In this document: piece by piece, positions 1-11,200 of the stretch | How the letters are laid out: each line of letters starts with the position of its first letter | Numbering within the stretch: position 1 is the first letter of the stretch | Assembly: GCA_003290165.1 (NCBI GenBank) | Contig: QNQO01000821.1 | Location: 1 to 64,000 of the forward strand | Reading direction: 5' to 3' | DNA: 64,000 nt | From: Berberis thunbergii | Taxonomy: Eukaryota; Streptophyta; Magnoliopsida; Ranunculales; Berberidaceae | Notes under the pieces: generated by a model | Told to the model about the DNA's origin: nothing | The model's input: only the letters and a program-made list of their open reading frames with translations | Databases searched by the model: none | Made by a program: the position numbers and the translations under genes

Positions 1-1130
1 TCACAGATACGCTGCAGCAACAAGACACGAAATATGGTCGAACTTGACCTCAGAATTGATTTCTGTTAGATAAAGAGTTGCAGACAGTCTTCTTCAGAGC
101 CAATCTTGGAGGCGTGCATATTTTCACTTCATCGATTTGCTGAAAGATCAATTGTACATGGTTATTGTAATAAGGATTGCTCGTTTGCAGAATTTTTTTT
201 TCTAAGACCCCATAATTCCTCAACTAATGTATGTTTTAAAGGCCATATTTTCTTTTAAATCTGTCGTGTTACTAGAAAAGATAATTGAGGATTGTCTGTC
301 AGGTTATATTTGAAAAATTGGTTCATTACAATATCTCTGGACTATCGAATTCATTCAAATGTCCTGTTTCATGAAATAATATTATATAAAAGAAAAACAA
401 AACTTTATTAGGTAAGATAAGAATAAAGGAAAGCACCCCAATCAGATATATTAACAAAGATTTTTACAACAAATATATCAAAATAAATCTTTGTCGCATC
501 TTATCTACTAGGTATTATTCACTGAGACTAGCTAGGTTTATAAACATTGAACTACAGTTCATTAAATCTCAAAAGAAGAATCTGATCCTCAATAATTACT
601 TGGTGAACAGGCGAAAGTAATTCAACACAGACTCAAAACTTCACCAATAAGTCCTCTTCCCACAAATCCAAGTTGTTTGCTCTAGAACACAGGGAAAAAG
701 AGATGAAAGTTTAAGATAACACTACACCCAATTAGCATATTTTGTAACAACTCTTAAACAACAACACTTTGAGCGGTTACAATCTACCAAACAATTTCAA
801 GTCATAACTAAATTTAGCCAAAAAAATGAAAAACTGTTACACCAAAAAGTGATGCAATAAATTGGATTACCATAAATAGTATCACTTGTAGGACCATATT
901 ATTCATGATGATACAATTATTGTATACTTTGTTTGTGAAAATGTGTAAAATTGTTTTGTGAATTGTTATAGCTTAAAAGTGTTACTGTTTTGAAGGTTGT
1001 TACAAAAATGTCAATTTAATGTAGTGTAAGTATACATCTTGGATTTCTAAAAGCTAATCTGACCATTGGCTGGCCCTCGATTCATTTGGGAATAAAAAGG
1101 TAACTTATGCAACAATACGGGGACTTTTAG
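1..1130. other. No supported gene; AT-rich flank
   Basis: I see no convincing coding region here. The first 180 bases have short open stretches in two frames separated by a stop, which could be the tail of a gene lying outside the window, but no family is recognisable. The remainder is AT-rich with homopolymer runs and no clear repeat structure. Confidence 0.4.
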
Positions 1131-1132
1131 TT

Positions 1133-1142
1133 CTATATAAAG
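1133..1142 (+). promoter_or_regulatory. TATA box of the small ORF at 1220
   Basis: A CTATATAAAG motif lies about 80 bases upstream of the ATG at 1220, a usual TATA-to-ATG distance for a short plant gene. No other promoter element is assigned. Confidence 0.4.
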
Positions 1143-1219
1143 TGATTAGGCTTCACTAGTTTAAGTGCAAAACAAACTAAGCTTGTTTCCTAGAGTGAAT
1201 AGCAAGTGTGTTGTGTAGT

Positions 1220-1456
1220 ATGGCACCACAGGTTGATCTAAAGAAAATTGGTATGGAGGGGTTTGCTTTGTTGGAAGAGGAGCTGCGACGGGCTAGGCCT
1301 AGACAAGCTCAATGCACTCAACTTCAACCTCGTATTGGGCAACAACAGTTTGCCCAAAGAAAAGAAACGATTGATTGCATTCAAGCGGCTCAATGGTGTG
1401 GTGGCTTTCTGATTTTGGATCACAACCATAACAAGAAAGTTCGCAAGTTTAATTAG
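1220..1456 (+). CDS. Possible small protein of unknown function (78 aa)
   Basis: A single-exon reading frame beginning MAPQVDLKKIGMEGFALLEE and ending KKVRKFN. I start it at 1220 because that ATG has A at -3 and G at +4; the longer frame upstream has no ATG. A good TATA box lies about 80 bases upstream. The C-terminal part has an AA-x2-CGG-x3-LD pattern. This vaguely recalls small plant proteins ending in an AAxxYGGxxIxD motif, but I cannot name a family. There is no signal peptide or membrane segment. It could be a real short gene or a chance ORF; the promoter context is the main support. Confidence 0.35.
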   Translation: MAPQVDLKKIGMEGFALLEEELRRARPRQAQCTQLQPRIGQQQFAQRKETIDCIQAAQWCGGFLILDHNHNKKVRKFN

Positions 1457-2236
1457 GATGCGTACTGTCAGGATTTAGTCCAGTTGGTCCTTATATACTT
1501 GATATAAGGATATGTATATTGTACATATAAGAGAATACATATTTGCTAAGTTATGTAATGAATTTGCTATATGAGGTATACTGCTTTATTGTCTTCCTTT
1601 TCTTTGAATATGGCATTTGGAAGTGGGCAAAGCTGATTTTTTCTTCTTCTTTTTCCTTTGGTTGGTTTTGTTGATCCATCAAAGCAATTGAACAGCATTT
1701 ATTCTTCTCCAAAATCTCACAATGTATTGTCTGTCCTGATTTTTATGTGTCGTTTTGGATGAGAATGACAATAGAACTTTATACCAAAAAGATAAATCTG
1801 TTAAAGCTTCTTGTTCTTAACAATCAATTATTTACCTACTCTTCAATATATGTTAAAGTTTCTAGTACGTAACAATCAATTATTTACCTACTCTTCAATA
1901 TATGTATTAGTACAACCTAGGGCTCCATGTTTTTGGTTTATGGTACTTTATCAGGTCAACTAGGGATGGCAAGGTAAGGTTCAAAACTTCTGTACACACT
2001 TTATTAGGTCTAATTTTTTGATCAGGTCTATTCAAAAATTTCTAGATGCAACATGGAAGACAAACTTTTAAGGGTAAATTGCGTTTCGATCCCATGATTT
2101 ATACCAATTTTAAATTTGACCTTCAAATTTGTCCAGCTTTGAGACTCAAACTTAAAACTCGACAAATTTGAGACCCAAACACAAAATCGATACAAGCTCT
2201 TGTACCCAAACACCTATTAACCCAACTTTTAAAATA
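1457..2236. other. Intergenic, AT-rich, with a 60-bp direct repeat
   Basis: No gene is seen. Around 1800-1911 a unit of about 60 bases, containing AACAATCAATTATTTACCTA, occurs twice in direct tandem with a few differences. Confidence 0.5.
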
Positions 2237-2239
2237 TAA

Positions 2240-2568
2240 GGGTGTGTTTGGTTGCATGGAATCCTATGCCATGGGAATTCATGAGGGAACCACTATATTT
2301 TAGGCTAAATTGATATATCACTCCACATCCACCATTTGGTTTTGTGATCAATGGTGGGAATGAAAGTCCCATGAACATGGGAATCGCATGCCTTAGGGGG
2401 CCAAGGAGTGAGATTCTCATGTTTATGAGACTTCCATTCCCACCATTGATCACAAAATCAAATGTTGGTCAAATGGTAAATGTGGAGTGATATATCAATT
2501 TAGCCTAAAATATAGTGGTTCCCTCATGAATTCCCATGACATAGAATTCCATGCAACCAAACACACCC
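2240..2568. mobile_element. PIF/Harbinger-type (Tourist-like) MITE
   Basis: A 329-base element made almost entirely of two inverted arms. The left end GGGTGTGTTTGGTTGCATGG is matched in reverse complement at the right end, and the arms pair over more than 140 bases with few mismatches. It is flanked by TAA at 2237-2239 and TAA at 2569-2571. A 3 bp TAA/TTA duplication and GGG/CCC-type termini are typical of Tourist-like MITEs mobilised by PIF/Harbinger transposases. It has no coding capacity. High arm identity suggests fairly recent insertion. Confidence 0.85.
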
Positions 2569-3086
2569 TAAGTTTCAACTTTAGAAAAGTTAGGGGTCAA
2601 TTTGTTGAAGTTGTGGTCACTTGTATTGAAATATTTAGCTAGACAAAAATCTCATAGGACACTTGAAACAGTTGGATTAAATTGAATGTTTACGTAGTTA
2701 AATGTTGGTGGAAATATTCGGTTTCATTTTTCATTGTTTTTACCCAAACATAATGAAGACAATAATTTCAACAAACGATTGCTGGCAAACAAAGACATAC
2801 ACCAACAAGCACAAAGTGTTTACGAGCAATTTACGTACCATTTCACTATGATCTTGGAATTCTATGATCAGCCGCCAATGGACCCGAATGTGGACAGTTC
2901 CAAGAAAATTTCATTCTTGATATGTTTGTTACATACGACTTCAAAACCCTAGACTTCTACCCTTCGGATAGCCAAACTTGTAATCTAACTAAAGAGACTA
3001 CTTACTAATTCACAAACCAGTGAAACTTAATCACATATTTTCCCATTGATTTAAACAAAAATCCAATTAAATTGGATCATTTGGCA

Positions 3087-3230
3087 CAACAGATATTCTA
3101 ACTGGCGAGAAACCAGCGAGGGAAGGAGGAGCAACCCTCCATCCCCTCGGAATGCATGCTTTCCATTCCTTGTACGCATCTCGAGGGAGATGCCCCTCCT
3201 CCCTCGCTGGTTTCCTCGCCGGTTAGACGG
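3087..3230. mobile_element. GC-rich palindromic MITE-like element, copy 1
   Basis: The left arm (TTCTAACTGGCGAGAAACCA, then GCGAGGGA) and the right arm (TCCCTCGCTGGTTTCCTCGC, then CGGTTAG) are inverted repeats. They enclose a GC-rich core with CATCCCCTCG and CATCTCGAGG. Related copies lie near 15560-15930, 45655-45795 and 61150-61320, which argues for a dispersed family rather than a chance hairpin. No target duplication could be fixed. Confidence 0.55.
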
Positions 3231-3239
3231 TCTCACGCA

Positions 3240-4920
3240 CAATGATATCTCATGAAAGACGTCGATAATCTAATTAATGGTTCCCCACTCAAATGTTAAA
3301 CATAGATATGAAGAATATTCTTTATTATTTTTTTTAACTATGGTCTTATCCACAAAAGGATTAGATGAGAAAACAACCAGTCTCTATCGATCTCCTTTCA
3401 CTATCTGTATTGCAAAGCCATCTTTCCTTGGTACTCCGGTTACTTCAATAACTACACTACACCCCCTCTCACCTTCCACAGAAACACCCATCATGCAATA
3501 TTTTTCAAACTCGGTGGATCTCCAGCTGTTTATAGCAAACCTACGACAAGGATTTTGATTTCTGTTTTTTTTAAGTAATTTCGATAAGTTGATATTAAAA
3601 AAAATCTCGTGAAATGTTTTATTTTATATAAAAAAATGTAAAAATTTTGCTATAATTTTGAAATTATTAATATAATTTAAGTATTTTAAACTCTTACATT
3701 TCATATAAAGAGTATCATAAGACTCATAAATCATAATGTCATACAAAACTACGTATTACATAAGAATCACTTATAGAACATGATGCATTCAAAATTCATT
3801 TTCTAATAAGTGTGATCTAATAAATAAATGTTAAATTGTCGAATACCATATTTTTTGTGACTGAAGACACTTTGATGCTTAAGTCAGTAGCTTAATTGTA
3901 GACGAAAATAAATCTGGACAGAAACTCAATTAAAGTTGCATACATTTGTCGAATATTTCATTTACCTTATATAATAGTTGTTGTTAATTCTCTATGTGAC
4001 TTACGCATGTGAGGCACAACGAGACGGATATTCGAATTTCATTCTTTATGAAGGTACGTCATCGGAGACGTAACTACCTTCACGACTCTTTTTCTCTATA
4101 ACGTTCATCCTCTTTAAGGAAAAACTTTATCGGGTTTTGATTTGACTTTTAACTATAGTTTATTTTGACATACCTTGTTTTGGACTTTTATCACTGGATT
4201 CGCCCTTTTTTAAGTTTTATGAATTGGCTTGTTTTGGAAACTTGATCCTCGTCAGGGACAAATCTACTCTTTGGCTAAGGGGGTCAATTGCCTCATTATC
4301 TTTTAAAAAAAACCCATTAAAGTATTTGTATTTTCCATGTTGCCCACTTAAATTTTGTAGGCTGTCCCTTCCCCCACGTCCAAAAAAAACTTTTCATTTA
4401 TTGAATTTCTAAGCTTTTGATGGGCATAGTGATGTATTTTGAAACTTGTTTATTATAATTTCTCGCAGTCGCGCTCAAGAAATTCCATGGATGTCTCTTG
4501 GCTCCTCGTCTCTGCCGTATCTAACGGATATTTAGAACTTCTAACTATTGCTGCGAATGAACCAATTTTGTGCCTAATCTACGAGCACATGACCACACTC
4601 TACATTGGATCTTCCCTCATTTCGCTTGCTCGTGACAACAATCAGTATATAAAGCTTATAATTGAAAAAGGTGAAGTTGTGCCACTCTTGAAATTTGTGT
4701 AATTGAACAATTGTGTATTGTTTGCCCCCATTTATCTACAATCCTAGCTCCGCCCATGATTCTCGTGATAGACAATTAATAACAGTCTTATTTGATGTAT
4801 CACCAGAACAAAAATTTAATACTAAACTAAAGTTATAATGGGTTAAAATGTATAGAAATTGAGATTAGTATAATACAAAATAAATTATTTCAAATTTTGA
4901 TAATTTAAAAAAAAGAAATA
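3240..4920. other. Intergenic, no supported gene
   Basis: AT-rich sequence with only short frames that have no recognisable homology or promoter context. I see no RNA gene or clear repeat. Confidence 0.5.
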
Positions 4921-5159
4921 TTTTATGAAAGTTCAACATTGTTCAAGAAATCACATTACTTCCCTACAACCAAAGCACTGGATCACATTCAGCTGCGTTT
5001 TTGCAAATGTCGGAAACAGAGGGCTAGTTTGGTTTTGGTTTCGCCATTCCACTTTCGTCGTTACTGAGTGCTCACATTTTTTGATCCCCTCGAAAGTTGA
5101 AACCAATCACATCGCAGGACCCAATTTTGTGAAAAGCAACGTGTCCTCTTTCTCTCTTG

Positions 5160-5259
5160 TTCTTCTCTGCACTATCACACGACACGATAAATACCTCTCT
5201 CTCTGTCTTCCTCTCTTCACCACTCTCATTTCTTCCTCTTTTTTTTACACTCTTTTTCA
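5160..5259 (+). promoter_or_regulatory. Pyrimidine-rich 5' leader of the sucrose synthase gene
   Basis: The 100 bases before the ATG at 5260 are strongly CT-rich (repeated CTCTCT and TTCTTCCTC). This is typical of plant core promoter Y-patches and 5' UTRs of highly expressed genes. A weak TATA-like GATAAATA lies near 5186. The transcription start cannot be fixed from sequence alone. Confidence 0.4.
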
Positions 5260-8200
5260 ATGGCGATTCCTAAATTGCAACGTGTTCCGACCTTCAGAGA
5301 GCGTGTTGAAGACACTCTCTCCGCTAATCGAAATGAACTCGTCTCTCTTCTCTCCAGGTTTCCTCTCTCTCTAACTCTGTGTTTCGTTTTCTCTCTCTTC
5401 TGGGGTTTACTTCTTTACTTTGTGGTTCTCGAATCGCTGATTTCGTTCTTTCTTGAAGGTATGTCGCTCAAGGTAAAGGAATTCTACAACCTCACCACCT
5501 GATCGATGAACTCCAGAACGTCGTTGGCGAAATCGAAGGCGGTCAGAAGCTCGTCGATGGTCCGTTTGGCGAAACTCTCAAATGCGCTCAGGTTCGTGAG
5601 TTAGTTTAACTCATCAAGAATTGTTGTAATCAAGAACTGAAATGAATAACCTATTAAACTAATCAAGAGCGATTGAAACCAGAGAATCGGTTCAACTAAT
5701 CAAGAACAATCGATTCTACTAATCAAGAACTGTGATAAAAAACTGAAAGAAAGAAGAAAGGTTTTTCGTTGTTTTTGATTTTTGGAGGTTTTTTTTTCTG
5801 ATTGTGATGTTAATAGGAAGCTATAGTGTTGCCTCCGTTTGTGGCGATAGCTGTGCGTCCAAACCCAGGTGTTTGGGAATATGTTCGTGTTAATGTGCAC
5901 GAACTCAGTGTTGAACAATTGACTGTCTCAGAGTATCTTGCTTTCAAAGAAGAGCTCGTGGATGGACAGTAAGTGATCATGTGGATTTTCAAACAGTTTT
6001 TTTCCTAATGAGTTTGTTGTATTGTTGTGTTTGTTTGATGAAATTTGGTTGATTTGTTAGGGGAATGGAGAAGTACGTGCTTGAGCTTGATTTCGAGCCG
6101 TTCAATGAGCATGTTCCTCGACCAACTCGGCCATCTTCTATTGGCAATGGTGTTCAGTTCCTTAATCGGCATCTGTCGTCAAGTATGTTTAGGAACAAGG
6201 ACTGTTTGGAACCTTTACTTGATTTTCTTCGAATGCACACGCATAAGGGTCATGTAAGTACGCTTCAATGAATATGTTTTCTTTTCATCTTGTACATCAC
6301 CACTTTTTGCTTTAGTTATAGTTGGTCAATTATTGTGTTGTGGTTTTTTTTTTTTTTTGCTTGAAGGCGAGCTGTGTTGTTAAGGATCCCATAACCCATT
6401 AGAAAGTAATCATATCGCAGGTAGGATTCGAAGCGAGGACGTGGGGGATAAACCCACACAACCGCCATAACACCATTGGCATGTTGATGGGCTTTTAGTA
6501 ATATCATTTAGGACACTTGATGTTGATTTTTATTTAACCAGATTGGCTTTGATGTTAAGCGTTAAAGTTTACTATGTATGTAATGGACTCGTGGTAATGA
6601 AGTTCAGATTTGGCAAAATTTGGAAATTTGAAAAAGCTACACATGATCCTGAGAAGTTAGAAGAATTTGGTCAACATCCAGCTAGATTGCGTTTGAATAT
6701 TAAGGATCTTTGAAAATATATACATATCATGTAAAATATAAACATATATTAAGCATATTATCATATGCAGGCGTTGATGGTGAATGATCGGCTACATAGT
6801 ATATCCAGACTACAATCTGCTTTAGCAAAAGCAGAGGAACATCTTTTTAAGCTGCAGCCTGATGTACCATATTCCGAATTTGAGTACAAGTACGTTGCAA
6901 CTTTTTTTTGTTAAACACTAGTATTCACTCTGTTTCCATAGACTGCATTGTGTTTAGGGTGCTTATTAGGTGCAAGCATAATTTCATCTCCATTTTTTCT
7001 TTTTTTACAAATCAGATTCCAAGAATTGGGTTTCGAGAGAGGCTGGGGTGATAATGCGAAACGCGTGTCAGAGATGGTACATCTTCTTTTGGACATCCTT
7101 CAAGCACCTGATGCCAGTGACTTGGAGAAATTCCTTGGGAGAATACCGATGGTTTTTAATGTTGTTATTGTATCTCCCCATGGATACTTTGGCCAAGCAA
7201 AAGTTTTAGGCTTGCCTGACACCGGTGGTCAGGTATTATCTCAAACTCAACACAAAATAATGCATTTACTTGTACGCTGCTCTACCACCCTTTCTAGGAC
7301 CAGTTATAGTTTTTTGATAGGTGCTGGGATGATATGCTTACAACTCATTTTTTGTTGTGATAAATAGATTGTTTACATACTGGATCAAGTGCGTGCCCTG
7401 GAGAGTGAGATGCTTATGAGAATAAAACAGCAGGGACTGAATATTACTCCAAGAATTCTTATTGTGAGAATAAATGCTGATATTTATGTTAACTGCAATT
7501 TAACCGCATGCCCTTGATTTTCAAATCTAATACTTCTATCAACATTTTTCTCAAGGTGACCCGTTTAATACCTGATGCAAAAGGGACTACATGCAATCAA
7601 CGTCTAGAAAAAATTACAGGGACCAACTATACACATATTTTGCGCGTGCCCTTTAGAAGCAAGAAAGGAATTCTGCCCCAATGGATTTCAAGATTTGATG
7701 TTTGGCCATATCTTGAGACCTTTGCAGAGGTAAAGCCGAATTAATATTTAAGTCTCTAAGTGCATATCGTTCTTGCGTGATTGATTGATGAAAGTTGTTG
7801 TAGACCAATCTCTATAAAATAGTGAAATTTGTACAAAATTGTATTAGCGAGAATTCTGTGTAGCAGAGGCAGAGAGGTTAAGCAATCCAAAAACGTTAAG
7901 CATGACACTAATAACTAGTAACAATTGAGCTTTAGTTAGTGACACTATTCTCTAACACTATTTATGTTGGGTAACTTGACTAGGATGCATCAAATGAGGT
8001 TGCTGCCGAGTTGCAGGGTGTTCCAGATCTAATTATTGGCAATTATAGCGATGGAAATCTCGTTGCATCTCTGTTATCTTACAAACTAGGGATCACTCAG
8101 GTTTGTAATGATTTTCTGGTTTCCATTTTTTTGCATATCTTGTTGACTTGTTTTGTGTTTATTGAAATTCGAATCATCTTTTGTGCAGTGTAACATTGCA

Positions 8201-11200
8201 CATGCATTGGAGAAAACAAAATACCCAGACTCAGATATATATTGGAGAAAGTTTGAAGAAAAATACCATTTCTCCAGCCAATTTACTGCCGATTTGATTG
8301 CCATGAACAATGCAGATTTTATAATTACTAGTACATATCAAGAGATTGCTGGAAGGTACCTCTTTCTAGCTCATTTTCCATCTGAAATCCATTTCCCTTG
8401 TACCAATACTTCTAGTAGTTTAGATAAAAATTCACGCTGCTCGTAGCATGTAACAAACTAACAATTGGACCTTAGATCCCATGTTCTTTAGGACTCCTCA
8501 CGTCAGGGTGGTACTTGTTAGTTTGTCTTACTCAAATGCATTGCATTTGGTTTCAGAGGGGCTGCACTTTCTCGATTTAAGTTGTTTTGAATTGTTTGGT
8601 TGTCTTCATCTGAGGCATTTGTCTACACATGTAACAATAGTTATATTCTATCTATACTTGGTTTTTACAGTTCTGGTGGTTGGAGTTTACTAACTGGTTT
8701 TATTGGTAATCTCGTTGATTCGCTCAAACTCTTGTCTGTCTATGCACATAAGAAGTTACTATTTTCCATCATTGGCCACAAAGCACATTATTTGTCGTTG
8801 TCGTTGTCTCTCTCACTTGGTGAATATTACAATGTCACTTCAGTTGGAAGTACTGAAGACATGTTTAGCAAACATAAAAATTGTTGTCTTGTTTAGAAAT
8901 TTGAAAAAAAAGAGCATAAATATAAATCTACTTGACCGTAAATAGTTGTTACTTGGTTGTAGGCCTAAATAGTTACAAGTAACCCTTGGAACAATGTGGG
9001 AAGCCTTGAGCTGATCTTGGATTGTACGGTAGGCTCTGATTATCAGAGACATTGGAGGAAAAATGAATAGGCCTAAGTAATGATTGGTAATTCTTGGAAC
9101 ACTTGGGTTGTAGATTTGACCCTGAAGGATGTCGTTGGAGTGAGAAATTTTGCACGCATCACAGAGATTCGTTCTTGTCGAAATAATCAAACTAGGTTTC
9201 AAAATGCCTTTTTACTATATTAAAAAACTCAAAAAGTTGAATATTTGGTGCAAACATTTCCAAATATCACCAGAGATCATTCCTTACCATATAGTCAAAT
9301 AAATGACCTGCTAATCGCTACAATACTGTGCTTTCAGTATTCTTTTGATACAGTATTAATAAAAATTGGTTGTGTGACATGTCTGTTTCATCTTCCATGA
9401 AATTTGTTGTGGGAGATTAGACTCTTTTCACTGAAGAAATCTCATTTGGTTGTTTTGTGGGGATATCTTAAGCTTCCGGACCAACTTGATGTTTTTTCAT
9501 AGTGACTAATAATTTTTATTAATTATTTATTTATTATTATTTTTTTCCATGAAGTACTGCTATAACAGTTGCACTGGATTGATCCTTTTCTAGTTTCAAC
9601 CATTTTTATGTAATTGTATAATTTCAACTATTGAACCATTGGCAGTTCTTCTACCTTGGAGGTAGTCCACTGCATTCAAGTGTTGTTATCTTATTTTGTA
9701 TATATTGTAATTTTTGTAAATTGTACCGTGTAGTAACTCCTATTCACAATTTCCCTGTTTCAGTAAGAATACTGTGGGACAGTATGAGAGCCACTCGGCT
9801 TTCACTCTACCAGGGCTGTATCGTGTGGTGCATGGAATTGATGTTTTTGATCCCAAGTTTAATATTGTGTCACCTGGAGCAGATATGACGATATACTTCC
9901 CTTACACGGATCAGGAAAAAAGACTTACTGCACTGCACGGTTCAATCGAAAAGCTGTTATATGATCCAGAACAGAATGATGAACATATGTACGTACATTC
10001 TATTTTACCTTTACTGAACACAATGAAATTAAGATTCCGCACGATTTCAAGTTTTCTACCATTTTGTCAATTGCAATACTCGAAAACCATGGACTTGTAA
10101 ACCATGTTCTCTAATATACATCATTCTATTAATATAATTGAATGATCTCATTTCAAATACACTGTACACAGACACTCTTATAATCTGAATAAATTTAATC
10201 ATCTGATTAGAAGAAACTTTTTCCCCTCCAAACATACGAGAAATTGAGTAAAATTTAAGAATGAATCTGATACTTGTTAACAATGTTATTGAAGAAAAGA
10301 AGTTTGTAAGACTAATTCTTCATATATGTTACCAGTGGTGCCTTGAGTGATCGATCAAAGCCCATTATTTTCTCGATGGCAAGACTGGATCGTGTCAAAA
10401 ACATAACAGGACTGGTTGAGTGGTATGCAAAGAGCCCTAGACTAAGGGAACTTGTAAACCTAGTTGTTGTTGCTGGTTACATTGATGTTAAGAAGTCTAA
10501 TGACAGAGAAGAAATTAATGAGATTGAGAAGATGCATGATCTTATGAAGCAGTACGAATTGAATGGCCAATTTCGATGGATATCAGCCCAAATGAACCGG
10601 GCACGAAATGGTGAGCTCTACCGCTACATTGCGGACACAAAAGGCGCTTTTGTACAGGTATACACTGCTGGGTTGACTCCTTTATTCTCTTTATCTTTGT
10701 CACTTTTTTTTAAAAAAATTTCCTCCTCCGCTTGTAGCCTGCTCTTTATGAAGCTTTTGGGCTTACTGTCATTGAGGCTATGACTTGTGGTCTCCCTACG
10801 TTTGCCACTTGCCATGGCGGTCCTGCTGAGATAATTGAACATGGTATATCGGGTTTCCACGTTGATCCATATCATCCGAATCAGGCTGCAGATGTCTTGG
10901 TCGAATTCTTTGATCAGTGCCAGAAGGATCCAGGCCACTGGGACAGGATATCCGGTGCAGGTCTTCAGCGTATCTATGACAAGTATGTACTACCTGGATC
11001 TCGGATGTCCATAGATGATATGCATGAAATGGAAGAAGCAAAAATAAAGGCTCAGTTATCCACCTTAATTTCTTCATTCACGTATGTTGTTTGTAGGTAC
11101 ACATGGAAGATTTATTCTGATCGACTATTGACATTAGCTGGGGTCTATGGTTTCTGGAAGTATGTTTCAAAGCTTGACAGGCGTGAAACACGGCGATATT

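Noticed and set aside
4925..5374. 149-codon plus-strand ORF overlapping the SUS start
   Set aside because: It covers the CT-rich SUS 5' leader and exon 1 in another frame; the SUS frame is clearly the real one.
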